A DNA stretch of 64,000 bases, taken from assembly GCA_015698045.1 (NCBI GenBank), contig BLAL01000018.1, positions 1 through 64,000 on the forward strand. The letters run 5' to 3'. The stretch comes from Rhizophagus clarus. Its lineage: Eukaryota > Glomeromycota > Glomeromycetes > Glomerales > Glomeraceae. This document shows, one piece after another, positions 1 through 11,224 of the stretch. Under the pieces are notes generated by a model, which was not told the DNA's origin, ran no database searches, and worked only from the letters and a program-made list of their open reading frames with translations. The first letter of the stretch is position 1, and every line of letters begins with the position of its first letter. The position numbers were made by a program, and so were the translations under genes.

Positions 1-333
1 AAATTGAAAAATTATTAAATTTTTATAGACTTAAAATTATCAAATAAAATCTTTTTTCTAACTACAATTAATGTGGTGTAGTTGTTCTTTGCACGGAATC
101 TGCATATCTGCAGGTCTTAAGTTCAATTTCTACCCGCATGATGATTGTGAAGACTTTCTATAGGGATGACAATTTCCCATGTCCCACGATAGGGCTAAAT
201 TCTCCCCACGTAAAATGTCTAAATATTTTATTTCAAAAAAAATTAACTTTGGTAATTGGTAGTAGTATCATTATATAATCTAGAAGGACCTGGTTTTTTT
301 TCAATATTATTATATTATTGAACATTACAAAGA

Positions 334-650
334 AATTACACGGGCGCGACAAAATGACACATAATGACATATTGTTCAGCAATTAATTCCTGTAATATCT
401 TCTTTTAATTAATGTAATTAATGTAAAGCCTTTGGTTCCGGTCCGGAATCAGCGTAAAATTTAATAAAATTACTCGGAGCGCGACAACAATAACACATAA
501 TGACATATTGTTCAGCAATCCTGTAATATCTTCTTTTAATTAATGTAATTAATGTAAGCCTTTGGTTCTTTGGTTCCAGGTCCGGAATCAGCGTAAAATT
601 TAATAAAACTGCATGGGCACGACAACAACAACGACACATAAATTCCTGTG
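334..650 (+). repeat. Tandem copies of the CCTTTGGTTCCGG repeat
   Basis: Three consecutive, partly truncated copies of a repeat of about 115-130 bp. Copies two and three begin near 429 and 559 with CCTTTGGTTC; the first (from 334) lacks this start. All share a core with CAGCGTAAAATTTAATAAAA, a GGGCGCGAC-like box and TTCCTGTAATATC or a variant. Further copies lie at 4806-4903 (inverted) and 9672-9893 (two direct copies). Confidence 0.75.
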
Positions 651-1312
651 ATATCTGTACATTATATTTAAAATTATAACAGATAAGAACGAATCTGCAA
701 TATTTTGCTCATTTAGCTCAATAAGAAAATATGTAAACTACTTTTTCTGGAAATTCTGACATTATTAAAAATGATTTGTCAGCATCTTTTATAAAAGCAT
801 TCTGTGCCTTTCATGTATTGTAATTTAAAAACAATTATTCTTTTTATTAAATTATTCAAAAAAAACGTTATTTGGCAATGCCAGCCACGTGAAAGGTTGT
901 TTTAGAGCAAAGAACACGCATTTTACCAGAGCTTTTCAAATGAACGATATTTAAAGAAAACATAATAAGTTGAATCAATTCACACTATCTTAAAACATGT
1001 TTTTGACATATACATATAATATACCGTATATATTTTTATTTATTTATTACGAACAGATAATGTTTTTTTATAAATCTGATAAAATAGGAAATAAAAAAAC
1101 TCTCGTAAAAATAAACTAAATTCTATTATGAAAAAATCAAATTAACTGCTGGCCATCTCCGGTGCTGCATCTGGTGCTGGTGCTGCATCTCCATCCTCAT
1201 TATCATCCTCTTTTTCGTTATTTTCGTGATCCTCTGATTTTCATAATCACTATCCTTTTTTCTGTCAATATCCATCTCGTCATCATCCTCGTCATCATCG
1301 TGATTTCCACCA

Positions 1313-2912
1313 TTATCCTCGACTGGTGCTTGTGCTGCATCTCCATCTGGTGCTTTTCCCATCCTCATTATCATCCTCTTCTTCGTTATTTTCGTGATCC
1401 TCTGACTTTTCATAATTATCATCATCCTCCTTTAAAGCAAATTGAAACAAGGATCCTGAATTAGGAACCCGCCTATAATGTAGGTCGAATTCCTTTGTCG
1501 GCCACTGAATTCCTTTTGTTAGTTTATCAAAAAAATCTGTATCATTATTTATTAGGAATTCTCTTGTGATAAAATCATGTAATTCTATCACATTCCACTG
1601 CCCTTTCAGGGCATTTAAGATTTTGTTGATCCTTCGGCCCGCCATCACTTCCTTTGCGAGTGCCTTTCTTCTTAATTTATCTTTTTTTTTCCCTTCCAAT
1701 TCTGAGGCTTCCTTAACCCTCTTATCATCATCTTTTAAGGAAGGTATTTTGTCTACAACTTGTTTATAACGGTCGTAAAGATCTGCTAAAACACTATACC
1801 ATCTTAATCTTGATCTGCGAGCAATTTTCTCGCTGACCCTTAATCTTGTGCAGGCTGTGGCTGCATACAAAATATAATCTGTAGCAGCCTCAAAAATGCC
1901 GCATAAAGTTGGCATCATGTTTATCTTGGATGAGCATTGGTGCTGGAGGAGGATTCAACGGAATGAGGTAATCGGGCACCTCTTCATGTTCAGTTGCAAT
2001 ATAATCAACATATTGTTCAAAGTAACTTGTATTTGGTTTATCATAAACTGAATCGATAGTCGAAATATGATGCTCTTTTTTCGTGGCGAGATTTCCCCAT
2101 TCTTCTAATTTCTCATCATGTTCATCCTCTGCTTTTAGCTTTAAATACTCGCAAATTTTTGCACTCCATTCGTAACGATTCAGGGTTCTTAAAAAAAATA
2201 TTAATATTTAATTGATTTATTCTGTTTTGATATAAAAATAATAATAAAACACTTACAATTTTTTTGTCCCGCACAGGGACATCTTTTGGAGGAAGGTAAT
2301 GAAAGTATTGAAGACTTTCATTTATTGCCCGTATTGAACTATTTAACTTTTCATTTACGGATTTCTTACTAGCTGTTTTTTTGAGCGATTTTTTTGTTAT
2401 TTCTGAGTAACTCTCAATTTGGGCAGACGATAAGGATGTTTCTGCATCATTAATTTGTGAGTTAATGAGCATTCGCTTCTCTTCATTTATTTTCTTAATT
2501 ATATTATTTGGAGTGACTGAATTACAATAATAAACTGGAATCTTAAAAGAATTCTGATGAATTTCATTCCCAAGTTCAATTCTATCATCCTCGTACAATA
2601 CTGTTTCACTTGAGTTGGGGGAATTTTAGTTATTGTGTCTGGATTTTGAATCCATTCCACAACAAATTTGTCCTTTGTAATTACCACCGTATCAACTTCG
2701 GGTGGTAATATTAGGGACGCAGAGGACACTAAGTTTGTAAAAGAAGCGCGTTTGTTAAATAGTTCTTTTCTATCATTCAATGTATCTAATTTTATTTTTT
2801 TATTGTCGAATGAATCCTCGTCCCAATTAAATTGTTTATGAAGCCTTTCATCTAAATTGTAAGACTCATGCTTCCTTTTTCTTTTTGATGATACAATTGA
2901 TGATTGAGACAT
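1313..2912 (-). pseudogene. Unknown element-borne gene, broken by frameshifts
   Basis: Three well-formed coding stretches lie in order on the minus strand but in different frames. The first (2912 to about 2590) starts MSQSSIVSSKRKRKHES and is basic. The second (about 2590-2260) is helical and lysine-rich, ending near PPKDVPVRDKKI just before a likely intron with a GTAAGT donor. A third frame continues through RYEWSAKICEYLKLKAED and a Pro-rich patch. The last (1918-1313) starts MMPTLCGIFEAATDY and ends in an Asp/Glu-rich tail. No short intron fits the frame changes near 2590, 2190 and 1930, so small indels are the simplest explanation. No domain was recognised. The position inside an inverted-repeat element suggests an element-encoded protein rather than a host gene. 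Confidence 0.45.
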
Positions 2913-4164
2913 TTTTGATGAAGAAGATAAAGAGTAAATTTATGTTTTGTTCACAAATGGTAGTAACAAATGATTATTGCTTGATACATGATTTCCAAGA
3001 GAAATAACTTATATTTATATTTTTTGAACTCTCAAGTTTTTATTTTTAGATATTTTATAATTATGCATTTATGTTATATTTTACAATGTATAGTTTATAG
3101 ATAATTGTTAAATCTCAATTAATTTGATGTATAAACGTGGACTAAATAAATTGATTTAATGAGCGATGTAAATGTTCTTATCGCTAAAACCAGATCATTG
3201 ATCTCCCGCATCTTTCTTTGCATATACGTAAATTAAAATAAATCCAGTACAATGATTTCTATTTTTGGAATTACGCAAGAAAATGATTAAGAGCGCGGAA
3301 AATAATTCATTGTTAAATCAAAGTGATCAAATTAAATTACATCCGATTTTGGATACGCAGGGAAATAATTAACAGTACAATAGTTTCTATCTTTGGAATT
3401 ACGCAGGAGAGCACATCCAGTACAATGGTTTCTATTTTTGAAATTGTGCGGAAAAATAATTCATTGATCAATCAACGTAATTAAAATAAATTACATGTTA
3501 AGGAATTACGAGACACCGCTTCAGACCAGCATAATTAATATATTTTATTTGAAGGTGAAACTAATATCATGAAGAGAGAAAAAAAAGTATAAAGAATTAT
3601 AACAAAGTATAAATGAACCTGCATATACCTACGCATCTATCTGTACTTATTTATTACTTCAATAAATTGGTTACCAAATTTATACAGTTTTGTGGACATA
3701 TGTAATAAAACATTACACATTACCATATATAATATATTTCTTCTTCTACAAGACTACAAGTCTTCAAAAATGATCACAAAGAATTAATATATATACTTTA
3801 ATTAGATATAAATCAATAAATTTTTTACGGTTCCATCAGGAGTCTCAAAGAATTTATTAGATATCTATCTATCCGGAATCATCGGAAAAAAAGAATTACA
3901 TTGTTACAATTCCTTTTTTGAATTTTGATAATTAAGTAGGATTCTGGTCTGTATAAAATTCATGTGCACAATGTGCATGTGTACACATTACTAGTTACAC
4001 TAGTTACAATGCCATATGTTTGGAGAAGGACCTGACTAATTTCGGCTGTTATTCAGCTGGATAATTTCTAAAATTGTTTTCTGACCACGACACTACCACG
4101 ACTAATAAATTTCCATTATTTTTTTTAAAAAAAAAAACTTTTAAATTTTTTGATTTTTAAAAAA
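2913..4164. other. Element interior without a gene
   Basis: AT-rich non-coding interior. Three imperfect direct repeats near 3246, 3373 and 3418 share AGTACAATG followed by TTTCTAT and a TTTGGAATTACGCA-like box. Nothing else was recognised. Confidence 0.4.
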
Positions 4165-4560
4165 ATGGGCAAACCATCCTTGTTTTCCAGAAAAACATCT
4201 CGTAAACGGCAGCTTAAAAGACGACAACGTCATAAATTACGGAAAGAAATTGAAATCGGTGATGTTCAAATACAACTTATCGATTATAAGAAAGATGTTG
4301 AAGCATCAAAAGAGAAAGCAATTGAACGAATGAATCAATTGTGTCGGAAAAATGAAAACTTATTAAAATGGATAGACGTGTACGCAAAACAAATCGAAAT
4401 TCAAAAGAAAAGAAATTATGATCTTGAACTGAAACTTTACGCACAGCACGCACAGCAATCATCATCGTCGTCGTCATCATCATCACAGTCTCAATCTTCG
4501 TCACAACCTTCATTCAAAAGTTTGGATGAATACTTTAAATGGGAAAATAATCAAAAATAA
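4165..4560 (+). CDS. Small basic coiled-coil hypothetical protein
   Basis: An intact ORF of 131 residues from the ATG at 4165; the upstream in-frame TTG is not a plausible eukaryotic start. The N-terminus is strongly basic (MGKPSLFSRKTSRKRQLKRR), followed by a charged helical middle of about residues 30-90 that could form a coiled coil. A low-complexity serine/glutamine run lies at about 98-115 and a short aromatic tail contains LDEYFKWENN. It lies just inside the right inverted-repeat arm, so it is probably element-encoded. No family was recognised. The basic N-terminus would suit DNA or RNA binding, but that is only inference from composition. Confidence 0.5.
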   Translation: MGKPSLFSRKTSRKRQLKRRQRHKLRKEIEIGDVQIQLIDYKKDVEASKEKAIERMNQLCRKNENLLKWIDVYAKQIEIQKKRNYDLELKLYAQHAQQSSSSSSSSSQSQSSSQPSFKSLDEYFKWENNQK

Positions 4561-4941
4561 TCAATAATGTTTTTGATTTTTATTTTCTTTGTATTCTTTC
4601 TTTGTATTCTTTCAATAAATATTATAAAAAACCCTAGGTCTAGATTATATAATGATACTACTACCAATGTTAATTTTTTTTTTTTGAAATAAAAATATTT
4701 GGAAGGTATTTTCGTGATGAGAATTTAGCTCTATCGTGGGAAATATCAGCCCTATAGAATATCATCGCAATCGTCATGCAGTTTAATGAGCTAAACGGAA
4801 CATACATTAATTAAGGAATTAATGACTGAACAATAATTATATCATTGGCCGCGCCTGTGTAATTTTATTAAACTTTACGCTGATTCCGGACCGGAACCAA
4901 AGGCTAAATTGCAGTGTATAATTCAATGTAAAGTTTCTTTA

Positions 4942-5435
4942 TCATAAAAAGAATTTATTTATAAAAAATACTAGAAAACATAATAATGTAAAAATTAAAA
5001 CTAATCTCCATAGACCCAACCCAAATTTAAATCTAATATTTAAATTATCATAATTCCTTTCAAGAGCTTGAAAGTCCTTCCATAATTTTTCATACCATTC
5101 TCTTGGTATGAAATTATTATCCTGATTACTAATATACACGTTATTAATTAAGTTAGCAAGGGCTTCGTCCAAATTCTGATTTTGTTTCTAATGAAATTAA
5201 TTTAAGTTAATTTAACAATAATTATATTATATTTTATTATGTCATTGATAATTACCGATTGTTGTCCTTGCTGTTGGCGATGCACTTTGCGACTAAAATA
5301 TATTGTACGATTTTTTTTTCTCGAGGGAGAGGTCATATTAAAAATTTCATTAGTTGTAGCCGGATGCAGGGGCGGTTTATTTATACGGCTATAATATGTG
5401 TAAGTTGATTGATAATCTTGAAATTGGGTCAATTT
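4942..5435 (-). CDS. Small hypothetical protein with C-terminal membrane anchor (partial)
   Basis: Two exons, 5256-5435 and 4942-5187, joined by a 68-bp intron with a GTAATT donor and CATTAG acceptor that keeps the frame. A TTTAG acceptor immediately upstream of 5435 and the lack of an ATG show that at least one 5' exon is missing from this model. The protein is hydrophilic, with a basic patch (SPSRKK) and a glutamine-rich stretch at the splice junction. It ends in a hydrophobic segment (VLIFTLLCFLVFFINKFFL), so it looks like a tail-anchored or single-pass protein. It starts just outside the inverted-repeat element (which ends at 4903). No family was recognised. Confidence 0.45.
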
Positions 5436-6133
5436 CTAAATTTGTTAATAAATCACGAATTTTTAATGCTAGAATTCACATCATTGTAAAAAAATAATTT
5501 ATATAAATATATCAAAAAAATTATTCTTTTCTCGATTAATTATGAATAATGGTCATCCTAACGGCGTTATACAACTGGTAGAATAGAGAACTGGAAGCAC
5601 TTCGTGGCCACAGTTTGCGAAAGTTTTCAGTCAGGTACTCAGACCTGATATACGAAGGATGGCCTACTGTGAACGTCCTTCTCTATTTGGCCCTCCTGGA
5701 TAAGGCGTTGTATAACTGATAGTTATTTGTAATTATTTTTTGGGTTGCGTTGGTACTGACGTCCTCGTCGTGCAACTTGGGTATCAATATAATTATTGAT
5801 AGCGAACAAGTACCAGTTAATTATAATATGTTTTAAATTTTTAATTATTTCTTGCATATAGAGTTAAAAAAATTTTTTTACATACATTTATATGATAACA
5901 TAATAAATAAATAAATAAATCTCTTTTTTATAAATCACTTATTAAATATATATTATTTTATAATAATGGAGTTGTTACTATTTGCTTATGAAAAAAATAA
6001 TTATTATATTATTGAAAAGGGTTCTCTAATATATTATTCAATTATTATTATTATTTTTTTTTCTTCTTTACCATGACCACCATTATGACGGCTAAAAATT
6101 TATTTCAATATTTATTTGTCGTTATAACTAAAT
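5436..6133. other. Intergenic stretch with a GC-richer repeat island
   Basis: AT-rich except for an island at 5551-5722. The island is bracketed by two imperfect direct repeats (GGCGTTATACAACTGGTAG near 5563 and GGCGTTGTATAACTGATAG near 5704). It contains a perfect 6-bp hairpin TCAGGT/ACCTGA (5631-5648). It may be a short interspersed element, but no Pol III box was recognised. Confidence 0.4.
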
Positions 6134-9051
6134 TTAAAATATATATTTGTTTACAAAATATTCATTTGACTTATCAAACCGGGGTACTATATGTACAATA
6201 TTTTGTATAGCCTCAATATCGATAAAATTATAGATTTCTGTAAGTTCTAGTAAAGGGCATCCATAAAGATATGGATGACTTTCAGATTTGAAGTCATACC
6301 ATTGAATTAATGCGAGATTTAACAGATCTTCAAAATCTATCCTTGCTATTAACAAAATCTTCAAAAATATTTTAATTTAGTAACGTCATTTAAATAATTT
6401 GTACCAATAAATTAAATAATTACCTGCCCATAACAAATGCCTTGATCAGAAGCATAATCAAATAATTCATCAGAGTCCATGCGAATCGACACATTACTAA
6501 ACCAAGGTTTGCCGTAATAACTATTAGTTGCACGTATTATTGCACCATTTTCTATTATAACTGATCCGTATATAGTCACTTTGCCTTTATCTGCAATATT
6601 TTCGTGATCTATATACAGATTTAAACATTCAGAAAAATTTTCAAACCCAGATTTCATTCTGTTATCTATATTAGAATTTTCTGCCTGTTCTACAAAGAAA
6701 TCGTGCGCATCTTTTAGCAAAAATTCAAAATGTTTAGCCGCGAATTTAAATGTACGGGGGGTGATTGCTAAATTTGGTGTTCGATGGGTTATATTTATTA
6801 TTGATCGCCATCGAATCTATAAAAAAATTTAATCAATTAAAAATCTTCATTGTATAAGTACGTAATTTTATAATACTTACTATTTGCATTAATTGTATCT
6901 CTATATTTTTTTTATTACTTAATCGGTATGGATTTTTGACATATTCTTTGTGAAGACTTTCGTAAGTCTCCGTAGTGTATCCATTAACTGCACCAAAAGA
7001 TCAAATCGAATCAACTATATGGTATACCCACGAATGCAGTTTTGGTAATTTCAGTCCCGAGGGGGACATATGTTGGAGAGTTTTGACGAACATTTGAGAC
7101 CATTCATTTATCGATTCCTGAAATTTGATCAAATCACTTTCTTTAAAATTTTCATATCGACTAATTGCATACATTTCATTCCAAGCTTCGTAAAGTTTTG
7201 TCAGATCTTCATTCTTTACAAAATTTTCAATATTCTCATTATTTTCATATAAATTATCCACCACAAAAATCATTATTTTCATCAGATTGCGATATTCATC
7301 GGCTGTTAGTCTGGCTAATGTTTGTATTCCATTTGTAAAGATCTTCAACCCGGGAAATCTTGGTATTTTGGCTAATCAATGATCTATTTCATCTACTAAG
7401 GATTTTCCGCATTGTTCCTCTAAAAGTTTCTTCGTATAATCGATTTGATAATGGAAAAGACCTAAATCGAGATGATGTAATCTATCGGGCACTGTGGCTT
7501 GATAGATATTTACATTACTTAAAATAAATTAATAAGTAATATATTAATAAGATAAATAAATACCGGTATAACAAATATTGCGTAAACTTACGGTAATTTC
7601 CAAAAAAAATTATATATATTTTCAATGCTAACGGAATTTACTGTGCCTTGATTAAAATGTTCCTGCATATTAAGGTGAGTTCGCGTTGTTATATCATCAA
7701 ATTGTAAATTAAGATCAGCAAGATTGTCTCTTGCGACCAGACAAAAATGACAAGGATGGTTTGACATTGATGATTTATACGTAAGACAATACGTTGCAGC
7801 TTCCGGCCAGTCAGAAATTATAATTGAAATCTGAGGATGGAACCAAATAGTTTCGTTATTCAAAGTTAGATTAATACCCTTTTTATTTAATTTTAATAGA
7901 GGATCTAGTAACTTTTCTAAGGATCTATGAAAGCACTCTCGGACAGCTTTCTTAAATGTTTCAGACTTTCTCTCAGTATTATCTTTAGATTTTAGGATTG
8001 GCAAGTATCCTAATAATTGTTTTGCATCTTGTTTGTTGCGCCTCCAATTTTTAATATTACCAATTGACAAGTAAATTGGATGAAGTTGACTTTTCCCCAG
8101 TGTGTCAACATTTGTAGCGTCTGAATACAATATTAAAGATAAAAGCTTGGCACCAATTGGCAAGAGTGCTTCTGTATTTTCCCACCATGTTCCAGTATTC
8201 TGCTCACCATACACTCTTTCTTCATTATGCTTTAAGTTAATAATGATTAGTATATATTCTACATTTTTAAGTTATATGAAAGTACTAGTATATAAATAAT
8301 TACCTTAACTTTTTCAAAAGTTAGCGCAAAATTTTGTGATATGTCAGGAATTGACAATATGTTTTTTATACAATTTATTATAGACCGATGATAAAGAAAA
8401 TACTCATTATTTTTATAATTTATTACACAAGTTTTAGTATACTTTAAACTTGGTAGATTCATATTATTCATAAATTTATGACCTTGTTCGATAGATTTTG
8501 GAAGAGGGGATTTATTTAAATTTGCATGTTTGTTAAAAAATTTAATTATAGCATTGCCTGTCACATTGCTAAGTTTATGTTTTGTAACCAATGACATTAA
8601 ATCACCATATGCTTCATTTGGATACGTTGCATTAATTTCTGGTTTGAATTCTTCCTCATTTAATTCTGAGTCAGAATCTTCGGGTTCTTCACTTGGTTCT
8701 GAATCAAAATCTCCCAAGATATTTTCATCGACATTTTCATTTTGATCAATTTCATCGGTCTCCGAAATTGACATCTTACTTTGAAAACTCTGATCATTTA
8801 TTTCTGAGTCAATACTTTCATTATCAGAAAAGTCTTCATTTAAATTTTCATGGACCATCTAAATTTAGTATAAAATTAGGAATTATGTTTAAAGAAAAAT
8901 TTAAATAATTTCTGTTTCTTACCTCAATATCATTATCATTACTTTCACTATCGCTATTATTATTAGTAGATGGTATACAATGATTTTTATGTTGAGTATA
9001 TGCAGACCTTGTGCTAAAATATCTTGGACAAAATGGGCATTTGAAAGACAT
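6134..9051 (-). pseudogene. Plavaka-family transposase, broken by in-frame stops
   Basis: A transposase of the Plavaka (CACTA-related) group, read from 9051 leftwards through several introns. It opens with a C2H2 finger (MSFKCPFCPRYFSTRSAY...H...C), then an acidic linker (8858-8640). The Plavaka core follows, with LHPIYLSIGNIKNWRR and LLGYLPILKS (about 8090-7990), and a cysteine/histidine motif HPCHFC. VPDRLHHLDLGLFHYQI lies near 7480, and the C-terminal block HIVPRFDKSNEYFVNKYIF ends at 6134. In-frame TGA codons occur at 7376-7378 and 7001-7003, inside otherwise well-kept coding sequence. Family assignment is confident. The copy as read cannot make full-length transposase; its terminal repeats were not defined. 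Confidence 0.8.
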
Positions 9052-9671
9052 TTTGAGAGTATTTTGTTTACTTGAATTTAAACTTTATCGCTTTTTTATG
9101 TCGAATTTAAACTTTACAATAAAAAATTTCTCTCGCTTTCGTCAATTTATAAAAATTTACCTCTTGTAACATATTTCAAATGAATCAAAAAATTGCGCCA
9201 ATTCACGATAATCAATGTTTCGAAACTATTTTCAAAATTCGAAACGTTTCACTCATATTTCGTTCAATATAAGCCGAAACTATCTTTGAAACTTCTGAAT
9301 CTAATATTTGTAAATCATTTTAGACGCGGTGTTTCCGCCCAAAACACACCTACGGTTTGTCATTTACGGAACATTACAGGTTTTGAGGAATAATGTTTAC
9401 AGTGCTGCAACTAAAAAAAAGCAATAAAACTCGATTGTCCCCTCGATATAATACAACAAGTGTCATTTTTTTACTACTAAATGCAAATAATACATAAAAT
9501 TTCCTTATTAAAAAATTTTATCCGTCTCTTTACCATTGTATGTGGATGATATTTATAATTACACTATAAATAAAGCTGATAATATTAAAAAATCTTTATT
9601 TATTATGACATTTCGTGGCATTTTATCACCTTCAATGCGAAAAAATTTTTATTTTATTTACATCTGCCCAT

Positions 9672-9893
9672 CCTTTGGTTCCAGTCCGGAATCAGCGTAA
9701 AATTTAATAAAATTACACGGGCGCGACAACAACGACACATAATGACATGCAATTAATTCCTGTGATATCTAATTAATTAATGTAAGCCTTTGGTTCCGGT
9801 CCGGAATCAGCGTAAAATTTAATAAAATTACACGGGCGCGACAACAATGACATAAATTGTTCAGCAATTAATTCCTGTAATATCTTCTTTTAA
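9672..9893 (+). repeat. Two more copies of the CCTTTGGTTCC repeat
   Basis: Direct copies beginning at 9672 and 9787, with the same CAGCGTAAAATTTAATAAAA core and GGGCGCGACAACAA box as at 334-650. They lie beyond the Plavaka remnant, showing that this unit is dispersed and tends to occur in tandem. Confidence 0.75.
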
Positions 9894-11224
9894 AGTGATT
9901 AACAATATTTAATTTTCGAATGGTTACTTTATCAACATAAAGAAAAGGAAGACACAAATTTTCTTTCGTCATAGGAAATGAAAAAAAATACTAAATTGGA
10001 GTGTTAGAGTAGTAGTCCGTGACCCGTTATTACCCGGGTTTGTAATTGACTATCAGAACGGGTTTTGTAACGTTATTGTATTCATTGGATGGTTTGACTT
10101 TAATAAAAATAGTAATCAAAATAATAAATGACTTATAGAATTCAACTATGCACCACTGCGTAATCTAATTCAAATTTAGTAATTATCATATTACTAATGG
10201 ATATACAACGGATATAATAAGTTAACGTAACTAATGTCTGATTTTTTTGCGGGAACTGACGCAAAACCTTACGAGATCAGTTTCATGAAAATATTCGGAT
10301 CTAGTGGGCTTAGACATCAAAATTAAATCAATGAAAAAATATAAGTTTCAGGTCTTCTTTCTTTATTCTATGTTTCACTTCATGGTTTTTTTTTTCTTTT
10401 ATTTTTTTCAAAATTATTATTTTAGCTTTTTGTATGAAAATATGCAAGACATTTCGCACTCCTTTACGTTTTTTGCAAAAAAAATATGCTAAATTTCCTT
10501 TTTTTACACGAAAAAAAAAAGAATCACGGTTTTTTTAACACTCTCTTTATTAATATTGTAGGTACATCAGCCTTCGTACAACGATCTGCACACATACTAA
10601 CAGTAACTTCTATCTATTAGACTTCATCCTTTCGAAAATTTTTGGAATCCCGGAGGCTACAAGGATAATGTGAATTGACTTGGATTTTTTACTTCTTTTA
10701 TCAAATGATCTCTTTTCTTTCCTGAATTTTTGTGTAAAATTATGTAAGTCAATATCTTCTAGTGACATTTCACACCTCTTTGCATTCTTTACAAAATGAA
10801 TATGATGCTAAATTTCCTTTTTTTTTACAAAAAAAAAGAATTGCCCCATCTAGTATATTGTTCGCTTATATCAACCCTTTGCATTTTTCGCACGATTTGT
10901 CGCAAAAAAAGAATACCCACCCCTTTGCATTTTTCAATAAGCGATGCACGATTTACCCCTTTGCATTTTTCAATAATCGATGCGCGATTTGCCGCAAAAA
11001 AAAGAAAGAATACCCACCCCTTTCGTATTTTTCAAAAAGTGATGCTGGTTTGCCATAAAAAAAAAAAAATAAACTTTTGCGAATGCGGCAAGTATTAAAT
11101 CTAAGCTTATAAAAATATTTATAAATACTTTGTTGTTCTCTTCTTCAACCGGTAATTCTAACTCAGTTCGTTAAACTTGGTTTTAATTAAGTTCTTCCCA
11201 CTATTCTCAAATTATCTATTTACA
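9894..11224. repeat. Non-coding stretch with short direct repeats
   Basis: At 10868-11060 a unit containing CACCCCTTTGCATTTTTCAA and a GCGATTTGCCGCAAAAAAA-like box is repeated about four times with indels. A larger pair of about 80 bp, sharing TGCTAAATTTCCTTTTTTT, sits near 10450 and 10770. Plus-strand ORFs across this region are created by the repeats and are not believed to be genes. Confidence 0.55.

Larger units (their letters stand above)
1..4903. mobile_element. Right part of a DNA element with long inverted repeats
   Basis: A block at about 120-310 recurs in reverse complement at about 4625-4790; both share the track GGTAGTAGTATCATTATATA and a stretch around CCCACGATAG. The right arm continues outward into an inverted copy of a terminal repeat ending at 4903, which reads CCTTTGGTTCCGGTCCGGAA from the end inward. 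The matching left terminus should lie left of base 1, so the element is cut by the window edge. The interior holds nested copies of the same terminal repeat (334-650), a frameshifted minus-strand gene (1313-2912) and a small plus-strand ORF (4165-4560). No known transposase motif was recognised, so the superfamily is unknown. Target duplications could not be judged because the left end is missing. Confidence 0.55.

Noticed and set aside
1162..1464. Plus-strand ORF rich in His, Ile and Leu
   Set aside because: Antisense of the Asp/Glu-rich end of the minus-strand relic.
10762..11098. Two overlapping plus-strand ORFs of about 100 codons
   Set aside because: They are generated by short direct repeats (CCCCTTTGCATTTTTC) and A tracts, with no codon bias or splice context.
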